Shown here piece by piece: positions 27,442 through 36,667 of a stretch of DNA of 64,000 nt. The stretch's first letter is position 1. Each line of letters starts with the position of its first letter. The notes under the pieces were generated by a model. It saw nothing but the letters and a program-made list of their open reading frames with translations. It searched no databases and was not told the DNA's origin. The DNA is taken from contig NZ_PJIL01000005.1 of the NCBI RefSeq assembly GCF_002929335.1, positions 204,778 to 268,777 of the forward strand, written 5' to 3'. A program made the position numbers and the translations under genes. This stretch comes from Arthrobacter sp. Y81. Lineage in GTDB: Bacteria > Actinomycetota > Actinomycetes > Actinomycetales > Micrococcaceae.

Positions 27442-27524
27442 GACCATCTAGCATAGTTCACATACCCCCCGCCGTAAAATCGACGGTCGCTACTCCAACC
27501 GCCCCACCCCGCAGGAAGCCATCC

Positions 27525-28271
27525 ATGCCACTCCCCGCCAAGGCGTTCCAACGCTGGCTTCACGGAATAGCGCCCCAGGCGAGCACTGCCGATATCTGCA
27601 GGATCTCCGGGGTCAAGCGGACCACCCTGGCGCAGCAGCTGGTCCGCGGGAAGGTGGCGGAAAGCACCGTCGTCAGCATCAGCCGGGCCTTCAATATCAA
27701 CCCGGTGGCGGCGTTGGCCACCTTCGCGAGTTACAGCGAGCTTGCCGGAAGCCCCGTGCTGCCCACTGCCGCGGAACTGGTCAGCCAGATCGCCACCATG
27801 GACCTCCTGAGTGCGGTCATTGCCCGCTCCGCCGGTGCAGCGGGCGGCGGCGACGCGGATAGGCCGCCGCCCGCCCCGCCGCTCACACCCGCGCCGCATG
27901 CAACCTCCGTGAAGAACTGGGTAGACGCAATCGACGACGGCGAGCTCCGGCACCGGGTTTCCGCCGCCACCGGGATCGCCCCCCAGAATTACTCCGCGCA
28001 GCTGACCGCCAACCGGCTGACCCCGGAGCTGGCCATCGCCACGTCCAGGGCAGCCGGCGTTGGGCTGACTGGCGGGCTCGTGGCCACCGGAATGATTACC
28101 GAGTCCGAGGCCGGCTGGCCGCCCGGCGCACGGCAGGCAGCCCTGGACGCCTTGTCCGATGGCGAGCTCGCCGCCCTGGCCGGCGAGCGGCTGCAGGCGC
28201 TGGGAAAGACCCTCAGGCGCCAGGAACAAGACCACCAACAAACCAAAACGATCTGGGAGAACCTCGGATGA
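27525..28271 (+). CDS. Protein with two HTH-like repeats, probable regulator
   Basis: The frame has 248 residues from ATG 27525, AGGAAG upstream. Two copies of a similar helix-turn-helix-like unit are visible: SGVKRTTLAQQLVRGKVAES near 30-50 and TGIAPQNYSAQLTANRLTPE near 151-170, each followed by a similar helix (TVVSISRAFNINP / LAIATSRAAGVGL). A Pro/Ala-rich linker joins them. The C-terminal 50 residues look coiled and charged. It overlaps the downstream membrane-protein gene (ATGA), so the two proteins likely work together. Not a family I can name. Confidence 0.75.
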   Translation: MPLPAKAFQRWLHGIAPQASTADICRISGVKRTTLAQQLVRGKVAESTVVSISRAFNINPVAALATFASYSELAGSPVLPTAAELVSQIATMDLLSAVIARSAGAAGGGDADRPPPAPPLTPAPHATSVKNWVDAIDDGELRHRVSAATGIAPQNYSAQLTANRLTPELAIATSRAAGVGLTGGLVATGMITESEAGWPPGARQAALDALSDGELAALAGERLQALGKTLRRQEQDHQQTKTIWENLG

Positions 28272-29002
28272 TCGAGATCCTGCAATGGTCCACCCTGGCC
28301 GTCTGCTGCGCCGCTGCGGTGGCACGAATTCCAAGTGCGGTCAGGGGTGAGAACAGGTCACTCTTTTACATCTTCCTGCTGGCCACACTCGCAATCCTCC
28401 TGAGCATTGACGGCCCGTATGTTGCCATCGACGGCCTGCTCGGCGGCATCAACGTCGCCAACCTCATACTGCGCTTCGTCCTCTTCACCGTCATCTTTTT
28501 CATCGGGCTGCGTTGCGTGAATGCCTTCGGCGCCGATAAACAGAGGCGCTGGCTGGTCGGGCGGCCGGGGCTGCTGGTGTTTGGCCTCATCTCTGCCGTC
28601 ATGGTCGTCTTTTTCGCCATGATGGATTCGTTTAGCTCGTCGGCGGGGCTTAGTGCGGTGTACGAGCGCAGCACCCGCAATGCCCACCTGGTGGAGTATT
28701 ACGGTGCAGCCGGGCGCGCCTACCCGGCCTACGTTTCCCTGGTCCTCCTCCCCGCCATGGTGAAGGCCGTTGGCAGCCGGCTGCCGGGGCTGGTGCGGGC
28801 GGGGGCCCTCCTGCTGGCCATCGGCGGTGTCTGCCTGACCGTGAGCCTGCTGTTCCCCTTCTTCCCGGCACAGTTGACTCCCCTGAAGTTCGTCATCAAT
28901 TACGGAGCCGCGCTCTGCTTCGTGGTGGGCCTCGCCGCCTTCTGGATCGCAAGGGTCCGGGCAACGCAATCCGCCCCGCAAAAGTCATCTACTGCAAAGT
29001 AG
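28268..29002 (+). CDS. Seven-helix membrane protein paired with HTH protein
   Basis: The protein has 244 residues and about seven membrane helices with short loops; one longer loop holds SGLSAVYERSTRNAHLVEYYGAAGR, which might be a functional region. No transport or enzyme motif is visible. Translational coupling to the HTH-repeat protein recalls actinobacterial regulator plus membrane-protein pairs such as the MAB_1171c type; homology to those is not established here. Bases 29003-29190 after it show no gene. Confidence 0.75.
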   Translation: MIEILQWSTLAVCCAAAVARIPSAVRGENRSLFYIFLLATLAILLSIDGPYVAIDGLLGGINVANLILRFVLFTVIFFIGLRCVNAFGADKQRRWLVGRPGLLVFGLISAVMVVFFAMMDSFSSSAGLSAVYERSTRNAHLVEYYGAAGRAYPAYVSLVLLPAMVKAVGSRLPGLVRAGALLLAIGGVCLTVSLLFPFFPAQLTPLKFVINYGAALCFVVGLAAFWIARVRATQSAPQKSSTAK

Positions 29003-29190
29003 ACTTAGGGCTTTCACAAAATCATTAGAACGTGAGAGAATCATGAATGTGTGAAAGTGGCTTCTGCCTGGAGTCGGGAATGGGGACAATCCGTTCGACG
29101 CCGGGCAGCCACAGAGCGCTATTGGGGGGATGAGTGGTGGCGGGCCGTTGGGGACCGCCCCCACTCAGCCTGTTTAACGGCCGTTGCGCC

Positions 29191-32100
29191 TCAGCGGGTG
29201 AATCGCAGGGTCACGAGCTGGAACGGGCGGAGCGTCAGTTTCGCGGAATCCAGGCCCGCTGTCACGCCTTGGCCCGCAATTGGACGCTCCAGCAGATCCA
29301 CGGCATGCACTTTCTTCGTGTCGAAGTTCGCCGTCACCATTCCCTCTGACCGCTCCCCCAGGGATTCGTAGAGACGTACGATGACATCGCCGGAGCCGTC
29401 TTCCGCCAGCTTCACCGCCTCGACCACGATTCCCTGGTTGAACACCGTGAACAGGGGGCTGACGGCGTGCGCGCCCTTCACGATGCGCGGTGCAAGGTTG
29501 GTCCGGTAGCCCTCTTCGACGGCGTCGGCGATGGCCGCCCCGGGCCTGATGGTCACCAGGAGTTCGTGCCGGCCACGGTCCGCACCCGGATCCGGGTACT
29601 TGGGGGCGCGCAGCAGCGACGTGCGCACCGTAGTGGTGGTGCCGCCGTCGTCCCTCACGCTGCGGGTGACGTCGTGGCCGTAACTGGAGGCGTTGGACAC
29701 CGCCACGCCATAGCCCGGCTCCGCCACGTGGATCCAGCGGTGGGCGCAGATTTCGAACTTCGCCGCTTCCCAGGACGTGTTGGTGTGGGTGGGCCGGAAC
29801 ACATGCCCGAACTGGGTCTCCGACGCGGAGCGGTCCGCCCGGACGTCCAGCGGGAAGCCGATCTTGAGCAGCTTTTCCCGTTCCTGCCAGTCCACGGCGG
29901 TCAGGATGCTCAGTGATCCGGAGCCGGCCTCAAGCGAAATCCGCTGGGTGATGGCTGACGATCCGGCCAGCCGTTCCACCACCACGACGGCGTCCCAGCC
30001 GCCCCGCTCCAGCGTCACCGAACGCGCTTTGGTCAGTGAGGTGACGTTCCGGCGGTAGAACTCGTCAATGTCCCATGCGTCCCATTCGTTGGGCGTATCG
30101 CGGTGGAGTTCCAGATGGTTCCCGAACTGGCCCGGGGCAATCGCTTCGCGGCCGCTGGCATGGTCCAGAAGCGAGGTCAGGAGCCCGTTGGCGTCCAGCA
30201 CGGCCCTGATCACGCCGTTGTCCAGGATGTAGCCCCCGCCGGATTCGGTCACCGTCACCGGGTGGTCGCTCCGGACGGGTTCGGCGGCGGCCAGGGCGGG
30301 AACACCGCTGCGTTCGTGCGGTGCGGCGTTGAGCAGGAACTCGCTGGTGCCTTCCCCGAGTGCGGCGCGCGCGGCGCCGGCGATGATGGCCTCAAGGGCA
30401 TCCGCGACGGCTGCATAGTTCCGCTCGGCGTCCTGGTGGACCCACGCGATCGAACTCCCGGGCAGGATGTCATGGAACTGCTGAAGCAGGACCAGTTGCC
30501 ACAGGCGTTTCAGTTCGGCTGCCGGGTAGGCGAACCCGCCCGCAGTGCGGACGGAGGCGGTGGCGCACCACAGTTCGGCTTCCCGGAGCAGGTGTTCGCT
30601 GCGCCGGTTGCCCAGTTTGGTTTTTGCCTGGCTGGTGTACGTTCCGCGGTGCAGTTCCAGGTACATCTCCCCCACCCACACGGGCAGGGACGTGTATTCA
30701 GCCTGCGCCTGCGTGAAGAAGTTGGCGGCAGTGCCGATCCGCACCTTCGGGGAGCCTTCGAGGTCGGCCGTGCGGTGGGCTGCGGCGATCATTTCCCGGG
30801 TTGGTCCGCCCCCGCCGTCGCCGTAACCGAACGGGACCAGCGAGACGGTGCCGCGGCCGTGGTCCCGGTAGTTCCGTTCGGCGTGCGCCAGTTCGCGGCC
30901 GCTCAGTTCCGAGTTGTAGGTGTCAATGGGCGGGAAGTGGGTGAACAGCCGGGTGCCGTCGATCCCTTCCCAGTTGAAGGTGTGGTGCGGCATCCTGTTG
31001 ACCTGGTTCCAGGAGATCTTCTGGGTCAGGAACCACTTGCTGCCAGCCGCCTTTACGATCTGGGGCAGCGCACCTGAGTATCCAAAGGAATCAGGCAGCC
31101 AGGCTTCCTGGCAATCCACACCAAATTCATCCAGGAAGAACTTCTTCCCTTCGATGAACTGCCGGGCCATGGCCTCGCCGCCTGGCATGTTGGTGTCCGA
31201 TTCCACCCACATGCCGCCCACCGGTACGAATTGGCCGGCCTTGACCTTCTCGCGGATACGGCCGAAGAGTTCAGGGTAGAACTCCTTCATCCAGGCCAGC
31301 TGCTGCGCGGACGAACAGGAGAAAACGAAGTCCGGAGACTCGTCCATCAGGGCCACGACGTTGGAGAACGTGCGGGCACACTTGCGGATGGTTTCCCGGA
31401 CCGGCCATAGCCATGCGGAGTCGATGTGCGCGTGGCCCGTGGCAACCAGCTGGTGGGCCGAGGCGTAGGCCGGGCGGGACAGCACCTCGGCCAGGGCTGC
31501 ACGGCCCGCCGCCGCGGTGCCGGGAACGTCGTCCGGATCCATGATGTCCAGCATCCGTTCCAGGGCGCGGAGGATCTCGTGCCGGCGCGGCAGTTCCATG
31601 GGGAGCTCGTGCATGAGGCCGCTCAGGGTCCAGACGTCCTGCTGCAGTGCCCAGACGGTCTGGTTGAGTTCGGCGATCGCGATGGTGCCAAGCCGGTATT
31701 TGGGGTCCTGCCCCGCGGTCGCCTTGTCGCCGTAGGGCATGGCTGCGAATGTCCAGCCCTGCGCGACGTCGGGATTGGCGGCGGCCTCGACGTAGAAGTC
31801 CACTGCCATGCCGCTGCCCAGGAGCTTCAGCGGTATGTACTGGTTCCGCGGTGAGATGGCCTTGATGATGGTTCCGTCCGGCCGCCAAGCGATTCCCTCG
31901 CACTGGAAGCCCGGGAGCTCACGGGTGAAGCCAAGGTCCACCACGATTTCCACCGCGGTGTCAGGAGCGGTTCCCCATGAGTCCGGCACCTCGCCCTGCA
32001 GCCTCATCCATTTGGTGCTCCACGGGCGGCCCCACGGCGACCCGTGGTCCAGCGGGGTGAAGTCGTGGTGGAGGGCTTCCATGACGGAAACTGGCTCGTC

Positions 32101-32217
32101 CGGAACGTCCCAGCTGCCGAGGTTCAACGGGACGCTGCGGGTATACACCGCGGTGTCCACGCGTTCGCGCATGAAGCGGTCGAGACGGACTTCCGTGATG
32201 CGTCGGTCGTCGTGCAA
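29191..32217 (-). CDS. Alpha-mannosidase, glycoside hydrolase family 38
   Basis: It removes alpha-linked mannose; this bacterial type is cytoplasmic (no signal peptide). It has 1008 residues. GH38 marks: ATGHAHIDSAWLWP with metal ligands near 262, VGGMWVESDTNMPGGEAMARQ, and EAWLPDSFGYSGALPQI with the nucleophile Asp. A mid domain and a beta-sandwich C-terminus follow. The start is TTG 32217 with AGAGGA five bases upstream, clearer than any ATG. A LacI-type half-palindrome lies upstream at 32379. Confidence 0.94.
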   Translation of the reverse strand: MHDDRRITEVRLDRFMRERVDTAVYTRSVPLNLGSWDVPDEPVSVMEALHHDFTPLDHGSPWGRPWSTKWMRLQGEVPDSWGTAPDTAVEIVVDLGFTRELPGFQCEGIAWRPDGTIIKAISPRNQYIPLKLLGSGMAVDFYVEAAANPDVAQGWTFAAMPYGDKATAGQDPKYRLGTIAIAELNQTVWALQQDVWTLSGLMHELPMELPRRHEILRALERMLDIMDPDDVPGTAAAGRAALAEVLSRPAYASAHQLVATGHAHIDSAWLWPVRETIRKCARTFSNVVALMDESPDFVFSCSSAQQLAWMKEFYPELFGRIREKVKAGQFVPVGGMWVESDTNMPGGEAMARQFIEGKKFFLDEFGVDCQEAWLPDSFGYSGALPQIVKAAGSKWFLTQKISWNQVNRMPHHTFNWEGIDGTRLFTHFPPIDTYNSELSGRELAHAERNYRDHGRGTVSLVPFGYGDGGGGPTREMIAAAHRTADLEGSPKVRIGTAANFFTQAQAEYTSLPVWVGEMYLELHRGTYTSQAKTKLGNRRSEHLLREAELWCATASVRTAGGFAYPAAELKRLWQLVLLQQFHDILPGSSIAWVHQDAERNYAAVADALEAIIAGAARAALGEGTSEFLLNAAPHERSGVPALAAAEPVRSDHPVTVTESGGGYILDNGVIRAVLDANGLLTSLLDHASGREAIAPGQFGNHLELHRDTPNEWDAWDIDEFYRRNVTSLTKARSVTLERGGWDAVVVVERLAGSSAITQRISLEAGSGSLSILTAVDWQEREKLLKIGFPLDVRADRSASETQFGHVFRPTHTNTSWEAAKFEICAHRWIHVAEPGYGVAVSNASSYGHDVTRSVRDDGGTTTTVRTSLLRAPKYPDPGADRGRHELLVTIRPGAAIADAVEEGYRTNLAPRIVKGAHAVSPLFTVFNQGIVVEAVKLAEDGSGDVIVRLYESLGERSEGMVTANFDTKKVHAVDLLERPIAGQGVTAGLDSAKLTLRPFQLVTLRFTR

Positions 32218-32378
32218 TGTGGTCCTCTTTAATGCCTGTGGCCTGGGAGCTGACAGCTGGTCCGCGGTACGTGCCTGCCCGCTGGCTTCAGCTTATGCGC
32301 ACACCCTGGAACTCGGCCGAAGGAGCGGATCGGCGCGTCCAATCGATGGATAAAATCTACTGCGCCCAGTCCGTTAAT

Positions 32379-32390
32379 CCAAGCGCTTTG
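32379..32390. promoter_or_regulatory. LacI-family-like operator upstream of mannosidase
   Basis: CCAAGCGCTTTG is a near-perfect palindrome centred on GCGC, the pattern bound by many LacI-family sugar regulators. It lies about 160 bases upstream of the mannosidase start, directly after the fdhD stop. No LacI gene is in the window. Confidence 0.3.
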
Positions 32391-32391
32391 C

Positions 32392-33264
32392 CTATCCGGG
32401 CACCGGTGCGGGAGCCGTGATCCGGTGTTGTCCGGCATAGACATTAAGCTTGGTGCCCCTGCTGAAGCCTGCCAGCGTCATGCCGCTGGCTTCCGCAAGC
32501 TCCACGGCCAGGCTGGAAGGTGCACTGACGGCGGCCAGCACCGGGATGCCGGCGAGGGCGGCCTTCTGCACGAGTTCGAATGAGGCCCTCCCGGAGACCT
32601 GCAAGACCGTGCCCGCCAGCGGCAGCAGCCGTTCCCGCAGCGCCCAGCCAACCACTTTGTCCACGGCGTTGTGGCGCCCCACGTCCTCACGCAGGCACAA
32701 CAGCTCAGTGCCGCCGTCGTCCGTGATCCGGAAGAGCCCGGCGGCGTGGACTCCTCCCGTGGCCTCGAAGACGGCCTGCGCTGCGCGGAGTTTGTCCGGC
32801 AGCCCGGACAGCGTCTCCACAGGGACAGTCAGCGGATCCGCCGCGGGGCTGAAATGCGACGACTTGCGGACGGCGTCGATGGAATCGGTGCCGCAGATGC
32901 CGCACGAGCTTGAGGTGAAGATGTTCCGTCCCCTGTCGGGCAGGACGACGTCGGGCCGCAGCTGCGCTTCCACAACGTTGAAGGTCTGCACCCCGTTCTC
33001 GTCCTCGCCCGCGCAAAACCGCAGCGAGACGAGCTGCTCGGGGGCCCAGATGATGCCCTCGGACACCAGGAATCCGGCCACAAGGTCAAAATCGTCTCCG
33101 GGCGTCCGCATGGTTACGGTAAAGGGAAGGGATCCCAGCCGTATTTCCAGCGGTTCCTCCACCGCCAGCACGTCTTCCCGGTGCCGCACGGGAAATTCAA
33201 GGGACTGGGGTGAACCGTCCAGGACAAACCTGTGGATCTTGCGGCGTTGCGTCATGCGGGCCAC
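32392..33264 (-). CDS. fdhD: Formate dehydrogenase accessory sulfurtransferase FdhD
   Basis: FdhD passes sulfur from a cysteine desulfurase to the molybdenum cofactor of formate dehydrogenase. It has 290 residues. The catalytic CxxC is in SSSCGICGTDSI near 127-130; EDVGRHNAVDKVVGW and SGRASFELVQKAA are also family marks. The start is GTG 33264 with AGGAG upstream; an ATG three codons later is possible. It precedes no dehydrogenase here but lies beside molybdenum-cofactor genes. Confidence 0.95.
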   Translation of the reverse strand: MARMTQRRKIHRFVLDGSPQSLEFPVRHREDVLAVEEPLEIRLGSLPFTVTMRTPGDDFDLVAGFLVSEGIIWAPEQLVSLRFCAGEDENGVQTFNVVEAQLRPDVVLPDRGRNIFTSSSCGICGTDSIDAVRKSSHFSPAADPLTVPVETLSGLPDKLRAAQAVFEATGGVHAAGLFRITDDGGTELLCLREDVGRHNAVDKVVGWALRERLLPLAGTVLQVSGRASFELVQKAALAGIPVLAAVSAPSSLAVELAEASGMTLAGFSRGTKLNVYAGQHRITAPAPVPG

Positions 33265-33302
33265 GTTGTGCTCCTAACAGTGCGGGATATGACCATCATT
33301 GC

Positions 33303-33318
33303 AAGCCGGAACCGGCTT
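33303..33318 (-). terminator. Short stem-loop after moeA
   Basis: AAGCCGG-AA-CCGGCTT is a perfect 7-bp inverted repeat between the moeA stop and the fdhD start. It may end moeA transcription. The lack of a U tract leaves this weak. Confidence 0.35.
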
Positions 33319-33335
33319 CACCAGCGGGGACCGAA

Positions 33336-34853
33336 TTAGCCCAGCAGTGCGCTCCAGTCCACGGGACCGTCCGAAGCCGCGGGCTTCCGGGAAGCCTTGC
33401 GTGGAGCAGTCTTGGGCTTCGCGGCCGCAGGTTCCGCCTGCTGGATCGGCGCGCCCCAGGGTAAGGCGAAGGCGGGCACCGCCTCCCCCAGCTGAACGCC
33501 GTGCGGCGGAACCACCAGGACGCCGTCCGCCGCCGCCAGGCCGCGCATCATGCCGGGACCGGCGTGCTGGGCCGGGGATGCCATGCCGTACAGGAGCCTG
33601 AACGGCATCAGCCTCGTCCGTCCCGGATCCGGGTCGATCAGCGTTCCGCAAGGCACTTCACCGACCGGCGGCAGTGTCCCGTGGCCCAAGGCGGCCAGCA
33701 ACGGCGCACCCACCGTGCAGAGCGCCATCATCGCGGCAAGGGGATTGCCGGGCAGGCCAAGGATGAAACGGCCGTCCGGCAGCTCGGCGAGGACCGCCGG
33801 GTGCCCGGGACGCATGGCGATGCCGTCGATCAAGAGGCGACCGCCGAGTTCCGCGACAGCCCGGCGGAGGTGGTCGGTCCCGGAACGGCCGGTTCCGCCG
33901 GTGGTGATGACGACGTCGGCAGGCGCCTCTTCCGCTGCCGGCTCCCCTGTGTCCGGACGAAGCCCTGACCCGTCATCCGGCCCGGTGTCTTCCAGGGCAG
34001 CAAGCCATTCGTCGTAGTCGTCGCCGATTTTCTCCTGCCCGGCGCTGATGCCGCCGAGCATCTCAACCACGGCTCCAAGCTGCGGGCCGAAGGTGTCCCG
34101 GACCTTGCCCGGCGCGGGCAGGCCTGCGGTGACCACCTCCGATCCTGTCAGCAGGAGCTTCACCACAGGTTTCCCCTGGACCCGCAGGGTGTCATGGCCG
34201 GCCAGCGCCGCGAGGGCCAGGTGGGCCGGGTTCAGGACCGTGCCGCTTTTGACCAGGATGTCCCCGGCGGCCGCTTCCTCGCCCGCCTTCCGGATGTGCT
34301 GGCCGTTCTTCGGTTCACCGGGCCGTGCGGCCCCGCCGAGGGCCAGGACCGGGAGCCCTTCGTCGTCCGTGGTTATCGTGCCGCTCTCGCTGCGGAGAAC
34401 AGCCTTCGCCCCGGGCGGAATGAGGCCGCCGGTGACGATGGGGCTGGCCTGGTGGGGTGCGAGCCGATGTCCGGGGTCCGCCAGGATCCAGGGCCCTGTG
34501 CCGTTCACTGCCCAGCCGTCCATGGCGGACGACGCGTAGTGCGGCATGTCCTGGAGCGCCGTAATATCGGCTGCGAGCGTTCGGCCCAGCGCGGTCCTGA
34601 GCGGCACCAGGCCGGGCGGAATGGGAGTTGCGCAATCGAATGACGCCTGCCGGGCCTCCTGCCAGGTGTGCGCCAAATGGCTGTCCCCGGTATCGGCGGA
34701 CCCGGCTGCCGTGGCAGCGGCGTCCTCAGCTCCGGGATCGGAGGAGGACCCGCTGGCGCCTCCCCCAGGGCGTGGATCGGCTGAATCTTCGGTTTCGCCG
34801 CGTTCGGGCCCGTCGCTGGCGGCGTCACCCCCGTCCGGCGGCGCAGCCGTCAT
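33336..34853 (-). CDS. moeA: Molybdopterin molybdenumtransferase MoeA
   Basis: MoeA inserts molybdate into adenylylated molybdopterin. It has 505 residues. The first about 60 are low-complexity (Asp/Gly/Ser-rich), longer than usual. The core shows SSAMDGWAV, TGSEVV, VITTGGTGRSGTDHLRRA and LPGNPLAAMM. The last 35 residues are a Lys/Ala/Pro-rich tail. It overlaps the DUF6457 stop by four bases. Confidence 0.94.
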   Translation of the reverse strand: MTAAPPDGGDAASDGPERGETEDSADPRPGGGASGSSSDPGAEDAAATAAGSADTGDSHLAHTWQEARQASFDCATPIPPGLVPLRTALGRTLAADITALQDMPHYASSAMDGWAVNGTGPWILADPGHRLAPHQASPIVTGGLIPPGAKAVLRSESGTITTDDEGLPVLALGGAARPGEPKNGQHIRKAGEEAAAGDILVKSGTVLNPAHLALAALAGHDTLRVQGKPVVKLLLTGSEVVTAGLPAPGKVRDTFGPQLGAVVEMLGGISAGQEKIGDDYDEWLAALEDTGPDDGSGLRPDTGEPAAEEAPADVVITTGGTGRSGTDHLRRAVAELGGRLLIDGIAMRPGHPAVLAELPDGRFILGLPGNPLAAMMALCTVGAPLLAALGHGTLPPVGEVPCGTLIDPDPGRTRLMPFRLLYGMASPAQHAGPGMMRGLAAADGVLVVPPHGVQLGEAVPAFALPWGAPIQQAEPAAAKPKTAPRKASRKPAASDGPVDWSALLG

Positions 34854-35230
34854 GCGCCGGTGTTCCCACTGCTGACCGACGGTCCGGGCGCAGCGTCGGT
34901 TCGCACCGAACCGGGGCCGGCCGGATCAGCCGGGCCAGTTGTGGAGTCGGCCGCTGCGTAATCCATTGCCAGCGCCCGTGCCACTCCCAGGGCCGCCTGC
35001 ATTGAGACCGCATCCGGTGCCTGCCCCGAACCCGATGCCATGCCCGCCGCGAAGCCGGCGATGAAAGTGGTCAGCGGCGCCGCCGGCCGCACCACCGAAT
35101 GGGCCGCGACGCCGGCCAGCGCAAGCACTTCATTGACGTCCACCTCGACGTCCTCCAGCTCGAAGGCTTGCAGCAGGGCCCGGCACCAGTCCTCCAGCGT
35201 TTCGTCCTGGCTTTTCACTGTTGCCTCCAT
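34850..35230 (-). CDS. DUF6457 family protein
   Basis: The frame has 126 residues from ATG 35230. It starts with ETLEDWCRALLQAFELEDVEVDVNEVL, followed by a conserved PLTTFIAGFAAG; the tail is Ala/Gly/Pro-rich. The family sits beside mobA and moeA in many actinobacteria and may support molybdenum-cofactor use, but no activity is known. It is coupled to moeA (ATGA overlap) and lies 49 bases after mobA. Confidence 0.85.
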   Translation of the reverse strand: MEATVKSQDETLEDWCRALLQAFELEDVEVDVNEVLALAGVAAHSVVRPAAPLTTFIAGFAAGMASGSGQAPDAVSMQAALGVARALAMDYAAADSTTGPADPAGPGSVRTDAAPGPSVSSGNTGA

Positions 35231-35279
35231 ACTCAAATTCAGTTGCGGTGCCACTGCACGGTCCCCCACCAACGGTGGA

Positions 35280-35897
35280 TCATGACCCCTGGCGGGACAC
35301 CCCTAACGCGGTGGCATCGTCCCACGTGTCCACGTCATCCGTGGCGCCGGCAGGGACAGTAACAGCCCGCACGTCAAGCCTAGCAAGGAGGGCGAAGACT
35401 GATGCCCCTGTAAGCCCCCCGCCCTTCTCCATTTCGTCCACCGCACGTTCTAGCACAGCTGTGCCATAAAAGCCGGCAAGCGGCTGTTTGCGGCCATCCG
35501 GAGAAACCGCCATGACTCCTTCGGATTCGGTGGCATTCTGGCTGTCATGGGCCAGGGCGGCCTGCAGGGCGGCCACGGCCTGGTCCGCTTTGGGCATGTC
35601 GCAAGCCAGGATCAGCGTCAACGCTGCCCGGAGCGGGCCACGCGAGCGGTCAAGGGACGCCAAACCTGCAGCGATCGCCGCCGCAGGCCCCGCGAACGCC
35701 GGCTCCTCGCGGCACGTCAGAACGCCCGGTGGCAACGTGCCCGGGTCAGGTCCCACCACCACCGTGGCGCCCGCACCGGCGGATGCTGCCAGCGACAGCG
35801 CCAGGAGGGTGGCGCCGTCGTACACGAGCTGGGACTTGGGCACGCCGCCCAGGCGCGATGAACGCCCGCCGGCCAGAATCAAGGCATCAAACTCCAC
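35280..35897 (-). CDS. mobA: Molybdenum cofactor guanylyltransferase-like NTP transferase
   Basis: It transfers GMP (or CMP) to molybdopterin. It has 205 residues from GTG 35897. The nucleotide-binding start is LILAGGRSSRLGGVPKS, and LILACDMPKAD contains the metal-binding Asp. It is the first gene of mobA-DUF6457-moeA-fdhD on the minus strand. MobA and MocA cannot be told apart from sequence by eye. Confidence 0.88.
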   Translation of the reverse strand: MEFDALILAGGRSSRLGGVPKSQLVYDGATLLALSLAASAGAGATVVVGPDPGTLPPGVLTCREEPAFAGPAAAIAAGLASLDRSRGPLRAALTLILACDMPKADQAVAALQAALAHDSQNATESEGVMAVSPDGRKQPLAGFYGTAVLERAVDEMEKGGGLTGASVFALLARLDVRAVTVPAGATDDVDTWDDATALGVSRQGS

Positions 35898-35944
35898 ATG
35901 GCCAGCCTAGCCCCGGACACTCGGCCCGGTGCAGACGTGACGCC

Positions 35945-36445
35945 TCAGGCGGCGGATTCGGGCAGAAGGAACGGGTCCCACGCTGGCGTGGGCTTCTCCA
36001 GCTCCTTGATCTGCCAGATGGTGCCGTGCGGAGGCGCCGGTACGAACCGGAGCTTCCAGCCCATCTCGGCCGGCGTATGGTCACCCTTAACGTTGTTGCA
36101 CCGCAGGCAGGCGGCCACCAGGTTTTCCCAGGAGTCCGCACCGCCCCGCGATTTCGGGTGGACATGATCAATGGTGTGTGCTGCCTTACCGCAATAGGCG
36201 CAGCGGTGGCCGTCACGGCGCAGCACACCCCGGCGGCTCACAGCAGTGATTGTGTTGTACCGGGGCCGGATGTAGCGGTTGAGGAGAATCACGGACGGGC
36301 GGCCCAGGATCTCCTGCGGCCCAACGACAGGATCGTCGCCTTCGGCCACCACGCTTGCTTTTCCGGTCAGCACAAGAACCAGCGCCCGGCGGAAGGTCAC
36401 AACCGCCAGCGGTTCATATCCAGCATTAAGAACGAGAGTGCGCAT
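35945..36445 (-). CDS. HNH endonuclease
   Basis: The protein has 166 residues from ATG 36445, chosen because GAGG lies seven bases upstream (an ATG two codons earlier is too close). HNH domain: CAYCGKAAHTIDHVHPKSRGG followed by NLVAACLRCNNVKGD, with two CxxC zinc pairs. The N-terminal half (LVLNAGYEPLAVV) is shared by a widespread actinobacterial HNH family with no proven role. Confidence 0.92.
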   Translation of the reverse strand: MRTLVLNAGYEPLAVVTFRRALVLVLTGKASVVAEGDDPVVGPQEILGRPSVILLNRYIRPRYNTITAVSRRGVLRRDGHRCAYCGKAAHTIDHVHPKSRGGADSWENLVAACLRCNNVKGDHTPAEMGWKLRFVPAPPHGTIWQIKELEKPTPAWDPFLLPESAA

Positions 36446-36612
36446 GCACATACCTCTTCACGGCCGCACCCGTCAGGGGCTCGAGGGCCGGCTGCCCTCT
36501 GCTTGTCCGGGCTATGGATCGACAACACAAGAGTAAACACTCAAGTGCCCGATCACCGAATCGGGCCACTACCACACACTGCGTGTCGGCAATAATTCAC
36601 CTGCCGGAAACG

Positions 36613-36647
36613 CAGAAGAACCCCTGCCGATGGCAGGGGTTCTTCTG
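36613..36647 (-). terminator. Perfect hairpin terminator after NlpC/P60-like gene
   Basis: CAGAAGAACCCCTGCC and GGCAGGGGTTCTTCTG form a 16-bp perfect stem with a 3-base loop, just after the stop at 36668. It could act in both directions. The 160 bases between it and the HNH gene hold only promoter-like sequence. Confidence 0.8.
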
Positions 36648-36667
36648 GAAGTCGCTAGCCGGAGGCT

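Noticed and set aside
29051..29371. A 106-codon plus-strand frame after the membrane-protein gene
   Set aside because: No ribosome site or domain, and half of it is antisense to the mannosidase.
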